NCBI GenBank assembly: GCA_903903975.1
Contig: CAIVAS010000164.1
Location: forward strand, 1 to 43,676
Length of the DNA stretch: 43,676 nucleotides
Direction of reading: 5' to 3'
DNA from: an uncultured Burkholderiales bacterium
GTDB taxonomy: Bacteria > Pseudomonadota > Gammaproteobacteria > Burkholderiales > Burkholderiaceae_E
A program made the translations under genes and the position numbers. This document shows positions 31,198-43,676 of the stretch, in pieces. The notes under the pieces were generated by a model that was not told the DNA's origin, did no database searches, and worked only from the letters and a program-made list of their open reading frames with translations. Within the stretch, counting starts at the first letter, position 1, and every line of letters begins with the position of its first letter.

Positions 31198-31551
31198 ATG
31201 ATTCCTGGCGAAATGCTGATCGACGACGGCGATATCGAGCTCAATGCCGGTCGCCCGCGCATCGAGATCGTCGTGCGCAATACCGGTGACCGACCGATTC
31301 AGGTCGGTTCGCACTATCACTTCTTCGAGACCAATTCGGCCCTCGACTTCGATCGCGAAGCCGCCCGCGGCCACCGGCTCGACATCGCCTCGGGCACCGC
31401 GGTGCGGTTCGAACCGGGCCAGGCCCGCACGATCGGGCTGATTGCGCTCGCCGGCGATCGCATCATCTACGGATTTCGCCAACTGGTGATGGGGCCGCTC
31501 GATGCAGCGCCGGCCGCGAAAGTGCGCGCACCCAAAAAGAAGAAGGTCTGA
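31198..31551 (+). CDS. ureB: Urease beta subunit
   Basis: This structural subunit of urease is 117 aa. [39 protein letters not shown] and [19 protein letters not shown] are diagnostic. A Lys-rich C-terminus ends the protein. It is separated from ureA by the urtABCDE block and from ureC by 2 bases. The 129-base gap before it contains no obvious promoter or terminator. Confidence 0.98.
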   Translation: MIPGEMLIDDGDIELNAGRPRIEIVVRNTGDRPIQVGSHYHFFETNSALDFDREAARGHRLDIASGTAVRFEPGQARTIGLIALAGDRIIYGFRQLVMGPLDAAPAAKVRAPKKKKV

Positions 31552-31553
31552 TC

Positions 31554-33275
<1,722 letters not shown>

Positions 33276-33291
33276 GCAGGCGACCCAAGCC

Positions 33292-33801
33292 ATGACGCTG
33301 ATTGTTGCGACATCGATGGCGCCGGTCGGCCGGCCGGTCGACGAGGTGATCGAGCTGGCTTTCGAGCAGCGCGAGCGATCCCGGTTTCGGGCCACGCTGC
33401 TGTCGGGCGAGGAGATCGGTGTTGATCTGCCGCCGGGCACGCTGCTGCGCCATGGTGATCGGCTGCTGCTGGCAGACGGGCGCATCGTGGCGATCGAAGC
33501 CGCCCCCGAGCGTCTGCTCGAGGTCCATGCCCATGATGCGATCGAACTGGCCCGCATCGCCTATCACATCGGCAATCGGCATGTGCCGATCCAGATCGGT
33601 GACGGTTTCGTGCGACTGCTGCCCGACCATGTGCTGCAGGCGATGATCGAGCGGCTCGGTGGTCATGTGCATGAGGTCAGCGTCGGCTTTCAGCCCGAGT
33701 CGGGCGCCTACGGCCACAGCCATGTGCATCATCAGCATGATGATCAGGGCCATGGCGGACGCATTCATGTTTTCGATCCGCGCCACGGCGAATCAGCCTG
33801 A
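33292..33801 (+). CDS. ureE: Urease accessory protein UreE (nickel chaperone)
   Basis: UreE binds nickel and delivers it to the UreG complex. It is 169 aa. The conserved nickel-site segment is ELARIAYHIGNRHVPIQI and the central part is LPDHVLQAMIERLGG. The C-terminal tail is rich in histidine (GHSHVHHQHDDQGHGGRIH), which adds nickel storage capacity. It is followed by ureF after 13 bases. A nickel buffer of this kind may matter because the neighbouring nickel permease gene is shrunken. Confidence 0.96.
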   Translation: MTLIVATSMAPVGRPVDEVIELAFEQRERSRFRATLLSGEEIGVDLPPGTLLRHGDRLLLADGRIVAIEAAPERLLEVHAHDAIELARIAYHIGNRHVPIQIGDGFVRLLPDHVLQAMIERLGGHVHEVSVGFQPESGAYGHSHVHHQHDDQGHGGRIHVFDPRHGESA

Positions 33802-33814
33802 GCCGCGTGCCCTC

Positions 33815-34540
33815 ATGACCCGCCGCAGCGCAGCCCTGCTTCAACTGGCGAGCCCGGCTCTGCCGATTGGCGGCTACAGCTATTCCACCGGCCTTGAATG
33901 GGGCATCGAGAGCGGACAGGTCAAGGATGAGGCGGGTGCGCGCGAATGGGTGGCCGATGCGCTCGCGCTCACGCTTGCCCGTTTTGATGGGCCGCTGATG
34001 CTGGCCGCGCTGCGTCAGGCGCGGACGCTTCATCCTGTCGATGTGCAGGACGCGGCCGATTCTGCGGATACCGACGAGCGCTTCGAGCAGCTTGCTGCGC
34101 TCAATGCCAAGGCGATCGCGGCGCGCGAAACCGCCGAGTTGCGGCTCGAATCGCAGCAGATGGGCTATTCGATGGCGCGCTGGTTCGAGGCGGTCTGCCC
34201 CGATCCGCGCACCGATGCGCGGCTGATCGCGAGGCTTGCACCGCTGTCATTGCCGGTGGCCTGGGCCGTGGCGGCGGCGCGCCTTGCGCTGTCCGACGAG
34301 GATGCACTGCTTGGTTTTGTGTGGGCTTTCGTCGAGAATCAGGTGATGGTCCTGATGAAGGCCATGCCGATGGGCCAGATCGCCGCGCAGCGTCTGTTAC
34401 GCTCACTCGGCCCAGAGATCGATCAGGCCATCGATGCCGCACTGTCCCTGACCGAGCACGACTGGTCGAGCGCCGCGCCGCTGCTGGCGATCGCGTCGGC
34501 CCGCCACGAAACCCAGTATTCGAGACTTTTCAGATCCTGA
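33815..34540 (+). CDS. ureF: Urease accessory protein UreF
   Basis: UreF is a helical scaffold that joins UreD-urease and UreG during nickel insertion. It is 241 aa. [22 protein letters not shown] is the family hallmark, followed by [11 protein letters not shown] and [11 protein letters not shown]. The start is ATG 33815; the frame is open earlier within ureE, but the family begins at [13 protein letters not shown]. It is 4 bases from ureG. Confidence 0.97.
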   Translation: MTRRSAALLQLASPALPIGGYSYSTGLEWGIESGQVKDEAGAREWVADALALTLARFDGPLMLAALRQARTLHPVDVQDAADSADTDERFEQLAALNAKAIAARETAELRLESQQMGYSMARWFEAVCPDPRTDARLIARLAPLSLPVAWAVAAARLALSDEDALLGFVWAFVENQVMVLMKAMPMGQIAAQRLLRSLGPEIDQAIDAALSLTEHDWSSAAPLLAIASARHETQYSRLFRS

Positions 34541-34544
34541 CACC

Positions 34545-35156
34545 ATGAGCGCACACGGACCCCTTCGGGTTGGCATCGGCGGGCCGGTCGGCTCGGGCAA
34601 GACCGCGCTCACGCTGGCATTGTGCCGCCGCCTTCGCAGCCGCTACGACATTGCGGCGGTCACCAACGACATCTATACCCGCGAGGACGCCGAGTTCCTG
34701 GTCAAGAACGATGCGCTGCCCAAGGAGCGCATTCTCGGGGTCGAGACCGGCGGTTGCCCGCATACCGCGATCCGCGAAGATGCCTCGATCAACCTCGAGG
34801 CGGTCGACCGCCTGTCACGGGCATTTCCCGGGCTGCAGATCGTCTTCGTCGAATCGGGCGGCGACAATCTGGCGGCCACGTTTTCGCCCGAACTGTCCGA
34901 TCTCACCATCTATGTGATCGATGTGGCGGCCGGCGAAAAAATCCCGCGCAAGGGCGGCCCCGGCATCATGAAGTCCGATTTGCTGGTGATCAACAAGATC
35001 GATCTCGCGCCTTATGTGGGCGCCTCGCTCGAGGTCATGGACCGCGATGCACGCGCGATGCGCGGCGAGCGTCCCTTCATTTTTTCCAACATGAAAGAAG
35101 GCCTGGGCCTGGACGATATCGTGTCGTTCATCGAGCGTCGCGGTCTTTTTTCCTGA
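34545..35156 (+). CDS. ureG: Urease accessory GTPase UreG
   Basis: UreG is the GTPase that drives nickel insertion. It is 203 aa. P-loop [15 protein letters not shown], the metal-binding [17 protein letters not shown] with the Cys-Pro-His motif, [16 protein letters not shown] and [16 protein letters not shown] are all present. It is the last complete urease accessory gene; a shrunken HupE/UreJ gene follows 63 bases later. Confidence 0.98.
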   Translation: MSAHGPLRVGIGGPVGSGKTALTLALCRRLRSRYDIAAVTNDIYTREDAEFLVKNDALPKERILGVETGGCPHTAIREDASINLEAVDRLSRAFPGLQIVFVESGGDNLAATFSPELSDLTIYVIDVAAGEKIPRKGGPGIMKSDLLVINKIDLAPYVGASLEVMDRDARAMRGERPFIFSNMKEGLGLDDIVSFIERRGLFS

Positions 35157-35219
35157 GCCCGCGCCAGTCATCCAACAGTCCATTCACCTTTGCCAATCAC
35201 TGATTCCCCGGATACCGCC

Positions 35220-35477
35220 ATGAGCCACTTTCGCCTTCTGACTGCCGCCGCTGCGGCGCTGCTTGCAACCCCCCTGTCGGCGCTGGCCCACGATGGTCAC
35301 GGCTCAAGCGTGCTTGTCGCCCTTTTCGTGCATCCCTTCAGCGGCCTCGATCATCTGGCCGCGATCGTTGCGATCGGTGCTCTGACCGGCGTGGCCCTGG
35401 CAAGCCTTGCACTCTTCGTGGTCGGCCGCGCGATCGGACTCTTAATCGCTCAACTGCCGCTGGCTCGGGCTCCATGA
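35220..35477 (+). pseudogene. Shortened HupE/UreJ-like nickel permease gene
   Basis: Only 85 codons are present; HupE/UreJ proteins are normally about 190-200 aa with several membrane segments and two His-rich motifs. What remains is the signal peptide (LLTAAAAALLATPLSALAHDGHG), the first hallmark motif HPFSGLDHLAAIVAIGA and then a terminal-type membrane segment (ALASLALFVVGRAIGLLI). The central membrane segments with the second His motif are missing, yet the frame is intact, as expected from an internal in-frame deletion. It ends by overlapping the next kinase start (ATGA). It may be a relic, or a short metal-binding membrane peptide may still be made. Position after ureG is the normal place for ureJ. 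Confidence 0.7.
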
Positions 35478-37681
35478 TTGATGAGATCGATCTGGCGGTC
35501 TGGCGCCTCGATCTGAATCACCGGGTCATCGAGCTGAACCGCGCGGGGCGGCAACTGTTCGGTCTGGCCGACGCCGACCCGATCGACAATCTCGACTGGC
35601 GCTCGGCATTTCATCCGGACGATCTCGGGCTGGCGCAGGCAGCGCTGCTTGCCGGGACCGGCTCGCGCGACGAAGCGGGCTGTGATTTGCGGGCCCGGGC
35701 AAACGACCCGTCGGGTTTTCGATGGTTCAAATTTGGCGTCCGTGCCCGCCGCCTCGGCGGGGGCGATCACATCGGATGGACCTGCTTTGCGCGAGATATC
35801 CACGGGCTGTTTCTGGCCCGGACCGCGTTGCAGCAATCAGAGCGACTGCTGAAGGTGACTTTCGGCACCGGTCCGATGGGCAGCTGGCGGCATGTCCGGG
35901 GCGAGCCACGCCTCGATGTGGACGAGTTCATTTGCAGAATGTGGGGGCTGCCACCGGGGCAAGGCTCGGTGTTGCTGACCGATCTGATCGGGTCAATCCA
36001 TCCGGCCGATCGCAAACAGTTTGCGAAGGCTGAAGAACAGGCCTGGCACGCGGGCTCATTGGACGGCAGCTTTCGATTTCGACGCCCCGACGGAGAGTTT
36101 CGATGGCAGCGATCCATTGGTGTCCTGGTGACCGATCCCGGTAGCGGGCGTCCGGCATTGATCGGTGTCAGCACCGATGTCACCGAGCGCCAGCAGGCGC
36201 GCAAGGAATTACGGATCTCGTCGCAGCGCCTGAAGATCGCGCTCGATGTCAGCAAGGTGCTGCTTTACACGATGGATCGCGAGCTGCGCTATACCTGGCT
36301 GCATTCGCCCGAGCGCAATCTCGACCATCTGATCGGCAAGCGCGACGACGAGATCCGCGAGAACCCCGCACAAGCTCGCGAACTGATGGCCTTCAAGCGA
36401 GAGGTGCTCGACAGCGGCATCGGTGCCCAACGCCTGTCCCTGATCGACATTGATGGTGAAGCGCTCCATCTCGACGCCTCGATCGAGCCGCTTCACGACG
36501 AGGACGGAAAGATTCAGGGCCTCGCAGGCGCGGTCTTCAATGTCACCAAGCGGCGCCGTGCCGAGATCGCGCTGCGCGAGGCCAACCAGCGCAAGGACGA
36601 TTTTCTGGCGATCCTGTCGCATGAATTGCGAAACCCGCTGGCGCCGATTCGCAATGCGCTTGCATTGATGCACGAGTCTGACTCGCAGGAGGTGCGCGCT
36701 CGTGCTCTGCCGATCATCGATCGTCAGGTCCGGCAGATGAGCCGGCTGATCGATGATCTGCTCGACATCTCGCGCCTGACCAATGGCCGGCTGAGCCTGC
36801 GCCGAGAGCCGGTCGATATGACCGAATTGCTTCGATATATCGGCGGCGCGCAGGGGCTGGTCTTGCAGTCGCGCCAGCAGCAGGTCGAGGTGACGCTGCC
36901 TGAGCATGCGCTGGTGATCGATGGCGATCGTGGGCGGATCGGGCAGGTGTTGGCCAATCTCTTCAACAATGCCTCGAAGTTCACGCCGCAGGGTGGGCGG
37001 GTCTGGCTTGAGGCGCACGCCGAGGGGGCGGATCTCGTCATTCGCATTGGTGACAACGGCATCGGTATTGCGGCCGATCAGCTCGAGCGGATCTTCGAGA
37101 AATTCGCGCAATTGCCGCCCAATGAAGGCATGACTGACAATGGGCTGGGCATCGGTCTGCACCTGGCGCGAGAGCTAGTCACGATGCACGGCGGCTCGAT
37201 CGTGGCGCGCAGCGAGGGGCTCGGAAAAGGCAGCGAGTTCATCGTGCGTCTGCCGCTCAGCGAGCGCGAGGCGGCGTCGCCCGCGGCCATCCCGGCGCCG
37301 GTCGCGCGGCCTGCTGCGCTCAGCGTTCTGGTGGTCGATGACAACCCCGATATCACTGAGACCATGACGCTGCTGCTGCAGGCCTGGGGCTATCGCACAC
37401 TCAGCTCAACCGATGGGGCTGCCGGCCTGGCGCTGTTCGAGGCGCAGCATCCCGATGTGGTGCTGATGGATATCGGCATGCCCCGCATGGACGGCTACGA
37501 GCTGGCTCGGCGGATCCGCGCCTTGCCCGGTGGCAAAGCCGTGTCGCTGATCGCGGTGTCGGGCTGGGGGCAGGCGGCCGATCTTGCCCGCAGCCGCGAG
37601 GCGGGCATCGATGAGCATCTGCTCAAGCCGGTCGATCCGACCCGTCTGCGTGAAGCGCTCGAGCGCTGCGCCCTGGTCTGA
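35474..37681 (+). CDS. Cytosolic PAS hybrid histidine kinase with C-terminal receiver (copy 1)
   Basis: This is a 735-aa protein without membrane segments. Three PAS-type domains lie at about residues 1-115, 120-240 and 245-365, ending in family-typical TDVTERQQARKEL and FNVTKRRRAEIAL. The phospho-acceptor is His383 in LSHELRNPLAPI. The ATPase domain has N-box NLFNNASKF and G-boxes GDNGIGI and GLGIGLH. A receiver ends the protein, with Asp666 in LMDIGMPRMDG. It starts inside the stop of the shortened HupE/UreJ gene (ATGA), so translation may be coupled to the urease operon. A paralogue with the same layout follows 12 bases later. There is no DNA-binding regulator nearby. The ligand is unknown. 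Confidence 0.92.
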   Translation: MIDEIDLAVWRLDLNHRVIELNRAGRQLFGLADADPIDNLDWRSAFHPDDLGLAQAALLAGTGSRDEAGCDLRARANDPSGFRWFKFGVRARRLGGGDHIGWTCFARDIHGLFLARTALQQSERLLKVTFGTGPMGSWRHVRGEPRLDVDEFICRMWGLPPGQGSVLLTDLIGSIHPADRKQFAKAEEQAWHAGSLDGSFRFRRPDGEFRWQRSIGVLVTDPGSGRPALIGVSTDVTERQQARKELRISSQRLKIALDVSKVLLYTMDRELRYTWLHSPERNLDHLIGKRDDEIRENPAQARELMAFKREVLDSGIGAQRLSLIDIDGEALHLDASIEPLHDEDGKIQGLAGAVFNVTKRRRAEIALREANQRKDDFLAILSHELRNPLAPIRNALALMHESDSQEVRARALPIIDRQVRQMSRLIDDLLDISRLTNGRLSLRREPVDMTELLRYIGGAQGLVLQSRQQQVEVTLPEHALVIDGDRGRIGQVLANLFNNASKFTPQGGRVWLEAHAEGADLVIRIGDNGIGIAADQLERIFEKFAQLPPNEGMTDNGLGIGLHLARELVTMHGGSIVARSEGLGKGSEFIVRLPLSEREAASPAAIPAPVARPAALSVLVVDDNPDITETMTLLLQAWGYRTLSSTDGAAGLALFEAQHPDVVLMDIGMPRMDGYELARRIRALPGGKAVSLIAVSGWGQAADLARSREAGIDEHLLKPVDPTRLREALERCALV

Positions 37682-37693
37682 ACCGGAATCCTG

Positions 37694-39991
37694 ATGCCGA
37701 AATCGACATCCGACGCCTCGAGTCAGTCAGGTCAGGCCTGGTCCGGGTCGCTGCTCAATGCGATTGATCTGCCAGTCTGGCGTATCGACGAGCGCCATCG
37801 CATCGTCGAGTTGAACCGCGCGGCAAGGCAGCTGTTTCAGCTCACCGGTGAGCAGCCGGCGGTCGATCTCGACTGGCAGGCGATGATCAGCGCAGCACAT
37901 CGGGTCGACATCGAGGCGGCGCTCACGGCGGCGCGATCCTCGGATGACGAGGTGGCATGCGAAATTCAGTTCGCCGTGCCGGCCCTGTTTGAGGCCAGAT
38001 GGTTTCGCCTGGCCTTCCGGTCGCTGCGCGCCGAGGGCGCCGGTCATATTGGTTGGGCCTGTCATGCCAGCGATATCCACGAGCAGGTGCGCAAGCACGA
38101 TCTGCTCGAGCAGCGCGATCAGGAGCTGAAGCTGGCAATGGGCTCCGGCGAGCTGGGTTTCTGGCGGATCACGCAGGGTGACCCTTATCTTGTCGAAGTC
38201 GATGATCCCGTGCGGCTGATGTGGGGCTTTGGGGCGGCACCAGCGCGCCCGCGGATGGCCGACCTGGTGGCAAGGGTGCATCCCGACGATCGCGATGACT
38301 TCCTGAGGCTTGCTCAGATGTCGTGGCAGTCGGGCGCATCCGATGGGGTCTTTCGCCTGTTGCTGCCCGATGGCCGTATCCGCTGGCAACGAACGCTCGC
38401 CTTGCGAATGACCGATCAGCGCACGAAACGGCTGCAGGTGATCGGCGTGGCGTCGGATGTCACCGACCGCCAGATGGCCCGCGATGCGCTGCGCGTGTCG
38501 GGGCAGCGCCTGCAGATCGCGCTCACCGCAAGCGGACTGACGCTCTTCACCATGGACCGGGATCTTCGATTCACCTGGGTCCATTCGGCCGAGCCCGCCG
38601 CACAGACCCTGATCGGCAAACGCGATGACGAGCGCGCCATGCGCCCTGACGAGGCGCGTGCCCTGATGGCGTTCAAGCAGGGGGTGCTCGACACCGGCGT
38701 CGGCGGCCGGCGTCTTTACACCATGACCCTGGGCAACAAGCTCCTCTATTTCGAGACCACACTCGAACCCCTGCGGGATGCCGAAGGGCGCGTCGAAGGG
38801 CTGGTCGGTGCGGCCTTCAATGTCACCCGGCAGCGGCTGTCCGAAATCGCGCTCTATGACTCTGATCGTCGCCGTGACGACTTCCTGTCGGTGCTGGCTC
38901 ACGAGTTGCGCAACCCGCTGGCACCGATCCGCAATGCGCTTGAAATCCTGCGCGATCTCGAGATTCCGAAGGCCGCGGCCGCGGTCATGCCGGTGGTTGA
39001 GCGTCAGGTCGCACAGCTGGCCCGGCTGGTCGATGATCTGCTCGACGTTTCGCGGGTCACCACCGGACGCCTGCAGGTGCAGATCGAGCGGGCTGACTTG
39101 GTCGAGATTGCACGCCGGTCGGCTGAATCGTATCGGCTGGTGATCGAGGCGGCCGACCGACGTCTGGAGGTGGCTTTTCCCGACAGCAGGCTGATGGTCA
39201 GTGTCGATCCGATCCGGATCAGTCAGGTGATCGGCAATCTGCTGAACAACGCGGCGAAGTTCTCGCCGGCGGGCGGGCAGGTGCGCGTCGCCCTGTTTGC
39301 TGAGGGCGACTCGGTGGTGCTTCGCGTGACGGACGATGGCATCGGCTTTCTGGATGCGCAGATTCCCCGGATGTTCGAGAAGTTCGTGCAGCTGCCCGGC
39401 GCCAAGGGCGTCGCAAGAGAAGGGCTTGGCGTCGGCCTGCACCTGTCACGCGAACTGATGGAGCTGCATGGCGGCACGCTCGATGCCCGCAGTCCCGGGC
39501 CGGGTCTGGGCGGCGAATTCACGCTGAGACTGCCGATGGCTCATGGTGATGCGCATCCGGGTGATGGGCCGCAGGGTGAAGCGTCAGAGGTGGTCAGTGC
39601 CCCGGGCTCGCCTGCCAGGGCTGCCGGCCTCGAGATTCTGGTGGTCGATGACAATGCCGATGTGCTCGAAACCACGTCGCTGCTGCTGCAGGCCTGGGGG
39701 CATCGACCGCTGCGTGCCCAGGACGGCGCTGCCGCACTGGCGATGCTTGCCTCCCAAACGCCTCATGCTGTGCTGATGGATATCGGCATGCCGAGGATGG
39801 ACGGCTTCGAGATGGCGCGCCGGATCCGCGAGCTGCCCGGTGGCAAGGCGATCCGGCTGATCGCGATGTCGGGCTGGGGCCAGCCGGCCGACCGCGAACG
39901 GGCCCGCGCGGCCGGTATCGATGAGCATCTGGTCAAGCCGGTCGACCCGATCCGCCTGCGCGAATTGCTCGATCAGCTGGCGAGCACCTGA
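37694..39991 (+). CDS. Cytosolic PAS hybrid histidine kinase with C-terminal receiver (copy 2)
   Basis: This 765-aa paralogue of the preceding kinase has the same domain order and no membrane segments. It has about 19 extra residues at the N-terminus, then PAS domains beginning LLNAIDLPVWRIDERHRIVEL, parallel to IDLAVWRLDLNHRVIEL in copy 1. The phospho-acceptor is His403 in LAHELRNPLAPI and the receiver Asp is Asp696 in LMDIGMPRMDG. The kinase core and receiver are much closer to copy 1 than the PAS parts are, which suggests a tandem duplication followed by divergence of input. The gene ends at an intrinsic terminator 27 bases downstream. Confidence 0.92.
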   Translation: MPKSTSDASSQSGQAWSGSLLNAIDLPVWRIDERHRIVELNRAARQLFQLTGEQPAVDLDWQAMISAAHRVDIEAALTAARSSDDEVACEIQFAVPALFEARWFRLAFRSLRAEGAGHIGWACHASDIHEQVRKHDLLEQRDQELKLAMGSGELGFWRITQGDPYLVEVDDPVRLMWGFGAAPARPRMADLVARVHPDDRDDFLRLAQMSWQSGASDGVFRLLLPDGRIRWQRTLALRMTDQRTKRLQVIGVASDVTDRQMARDALRVSGQRLQIALTASGLTLFTMDRDLRFTWVHSAEPAAQTLIGKRDDERAMRPDEARALMAFKQGVLDTGVGGRRLYTMTLGNKLLYFETTLEPLRDAEGRVEGLVGAAFNVTRQRLSEIALYDSDRRRDDFLSVLAHELRNPLAPIRNALEILRDLEIPKAAAAVMPVVERQVAQLARLVDDLLDVSRVTTGRLQVQIERADLVEIARRSAESYRLVIEAADRRLEVAFPDSRLMVSVDPIRISQVIGNLLNNAAKFSPAGGQVRVALFAEGDSVVLRVTDDGIGFLDAQIPRMFEKFVQLPGAKGVAREGLGVGLHLSRELMELHGGTLDARSPGPGLGGEFTLRLPMAHGDAHPGDGPQGEASEVVSAPGSPARAAGLEILVVDDNADVLETTSLLLQAWGHRPLRAQDGAAALAMLASQTPHAVLMDIGMPRMDGFEMARRIRELPGGKAIRLIAMSGWGQPADRERARAAGIDEHLVKPVDPIRLRELLDQLAST

Positions 39992-40017
39992 GAGGCTTCA
40001 GGCTTCGCTGCTGCCCC

Positions 40018-40042
40018 GGCGCTCGCAGCGCCTCGTCTTTTT
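40018..40042 (+). terminator. Intrinsic terminator after the tandem kinases
   Basis: GGCGCT (40018-40023), loop CGC, AGCGCC (40027-40032), then TCGTCTTTTT to 40042. This is the clearest rho-independent terminator in the window. It ends the plus-strand run and separates it from the convergent gcvT gene. Confidence 0.8.
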
Positions 40043-40073
40043 GCCGCGGCCTGGTGTCTCGCAGCCGCCAGAT

Positions 40074-41183
40074 TCAGCGCTTGTATCGCTTCGGCACGAA
40101 GGGCAGCGGCACGGTCTGCACCGCGGGTCGGCGATCGCGCACAGCCGCTTGCGCAGGCTGGGCGCCGGTCGTCAGATAGGCCAGCATGATCGGCTTGCCC
40201 AGCGTGGGCGACACCGTGCCGCTGGTGACCTCGCCCACACTGGCGCCCTCGGCATCCAGCAGCGATGCATGCGATCTGACCGGAATCGAGTCGGACGAGA
40301 TCAGCCCGACCAGCTTGCGCGACGGGCCTTGGGCAAGCTGCGCCAGTACCGTGGCCGCACCCGGAAAACCACCTGCCAGGGCGCCGCCGGTGCGTCGCGA
40401 CTTCGGGATCGCAAAGCTCAGGCCGGCTTCGACAGGCGAGGTGCTGGGGCTGATGTCGTTGCCATGCAGCGGCAGACCGGCTTCCAGGCGCAGGGTGTCG
40501 CGTGCGCCCAGGCCTGCCGGGGCGACCCGTGGGTCGGTGAGCAGCCGGCGCACGATTCTTTCGGCAGCCTGCGGGGGCAGGGAGATTTCGTAGCCGTCTT
40601 CGCCGGTGTAGCCGGAGCGTGTGGTAAAGCAGCTCGCGCCTTCGAGCATCAGGTCGCGCGCCTGCATGAAGCTCATGGCGGCGGCTGCCGGGTCGAGTTG
40701 CGCCAGCACGGCTTCGGCTTGCGGGCCCTGCAGCGCAATCAGGGCGGCATCGACCCAGTCGAAGGACAGGTCAGGGCACAGCGCCATCAGCCGTGACCGG
40801 TCGGCGTCACGGTTGCCGGCGTTCACCACCATGCGCACCGTGTCGCCGAGATTGACCAGCATCAGGTCGTCTTCGATGCCGCCGGCGTCGTTGAGCAGAA
40901 AAGAATATTTCTGCAGACCGATTGGCCAGCCATTGAAGTCGATGGGCAGCGCTGCCTGCAGGCTCTTTTGCAGCGACAGCGCCGTGCCGTCGCGCGCCCG
41001 GATGTGCAATTGTCCCATGTGCGAGACATCGAAGAGTCCGGCCTGCGAGCGGGTGTGCAGGTGCTCGGCTTTGAGGCCCGCCGGGTATTGAATCGGCATG
41101 TCGTAGCCGGCAAACGGCCCGAATTTCGCGCCGAGTTCGCGGTGCAGCCCGGCCAGCGGGATCTGTCTGACCATGGGGTCCAT
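40074..41183 (-). CDS. gcvT: Glycine cleavage system T protein (aminomethyltransferase)
   Basis: GcvT transfers the methylene group from the lipoylated H protein to tetrahydrofolate and releases ammonia. It is 369 aa. GAKFGPFAGYDMPIQYPAG, GLFDVSHMGQLHI, SGYTGEDGYEISLP and LGARDTLRLEAGLPLHGND are diagnostic. The start at 41183 (MDPMVRQ) has GGAG at good spacing; an ATG three codons later is possible. It lies 46 bases downstream of gcvP on the same strand. The usual order is gcvT-gcvH-gcvP; here gcvT follows gcvP and gcvH is not between them. Confidence 0.96.
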   Translation of the reverse strand: MDPMVRQIPLAGLHRELGAKFGPFAGYDMPIQYPAGLKAEHLHTRSQAGLFDVSHMGQLHIRARDGTALSLQKSLQAALPIDFNGWPIGLQKYSFLLNDAGGIEDDLMLVNLGDTVRMVVNAGNRDADRSRLMALCPDLSFDWVDAALIALQGPQAEAVLAQLDPAAAAMSFMQARDLMLEGASCFTTRSGYTGEDGYEISLPPQAAERIVRRLLTDPRVAPAGLGARDTLRLEAGLPLHGNDISPSTSPVEAGLSFAIPKSRRTGGALAGGFPGAATVLAQLAQGPSRKLVGLISSDSIPVRSHASLLDAEGASVGEVTSGTVSPTLGKPIMLAYLTTGAQPAQAAVRDRRPAVQTVPLPFVPKRYKR

Positions 41184-41229
41184 CAGTGGCTCCGGCGCGC
41201 GCGGGCGTCGGTGGGCAGGGTGGCGGGGC

Positions 41230-43676
<2,447 letters not shown>

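Noticed and set aside
37727-39442. A 571-codon minus-strand frame opposite the second PAS kinase
   Set aside because: It has low-information composition and no domain signature, while the plus-strand kinase is complete.

Overview
The window is high-GC DNA from a proteobacterium, most likely a betaproteobacterium of the order Burkholderiales. This is inferred from the Bug/TctC-type binding protein with a CaiB-type CoA-transferase, the urtABCDE plus urease set, the cofactor-independent PuuE-type allantoinase and the codon bias, which leaves long antisense open frames. No rRNA, tRNA, insertion sequence, phage gene or CRISPR array is visible. Almost all of the sequence is coding, and no gene-free stretch exceeds about 200 bases.

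Layout. (1) 1-612, + strand: the 3' end of a gene that may be a nitrate/cyanate ABC ATPase, then cyanase (cynS). (2) 754-6429, +: a PotABCD-type ABC importer, a GntR/FCD regulator and a hydantoin/allantoin racemase-family protein. (3) 13299-6371, -: a polar amino-acid ABC importer, then a Bug-type binding protein, a class III CoA-transferase, an NMT1-type binding protein and a PduO-type cobalamin adenosyltransferase. (4) 13492-15661, +: PuuE-type allantoinase and an allantoate amidohydrolase-like M20 enzyme. (5) 15792-19637, +: a PhnD-like periplasmic binding protein and a hybrid sensor kinase. (6) 21519-19640, -: a DUF3830 protein and an amidase, divergent from an alpha/beta-hydrolase at 21624. 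(7) 22549-23961, +: a D-lactate dehydrogenase-type flavoprotein. (8) 24047-35477, +: ureD-ureA, urtABCDE, ureB-ureC-ureE-ureF-ureG and a shrunken hupE/ureJ. (9) 35474-39991, +: two tandem paralogous cytosolic PAS hybrid kinases, ended by a clear intrinsic terminator. (10) 41183-40074 and beyond the right edge, -: gcvP (partial) followed by gcvT.

The theme is scavenging of organic and unusual nitrogen. Cyanate, ureides (allantoin, allantoate), amides and urea can each be degraded by enzymes encoded here, with ammonia as the common product, and importers for small nitrogenous compounds sit between them. Two sequences that match or nearly match the sigma-54 (RpoN) consensus, before urtA and before the amino-acid importer, fit nitrogen-limitation control. 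A third, weaker one lies before the PotABCD-type importer.

The most unusual points are: the urea transporter operon sits inside the urease operon between ureA and ureB; the racemase-family protein lacks its second catalytic cysteine; the alpha/beta-hydrolase lacks its nucleophilic serine; the HupE/UreJ gene is reduced to 85 codons and coupled to the tandem kinases; three multi-domain kinases have no output-domain regulator nearby; and a nested hairpin with an internal T-run lies between urtA and urtB.
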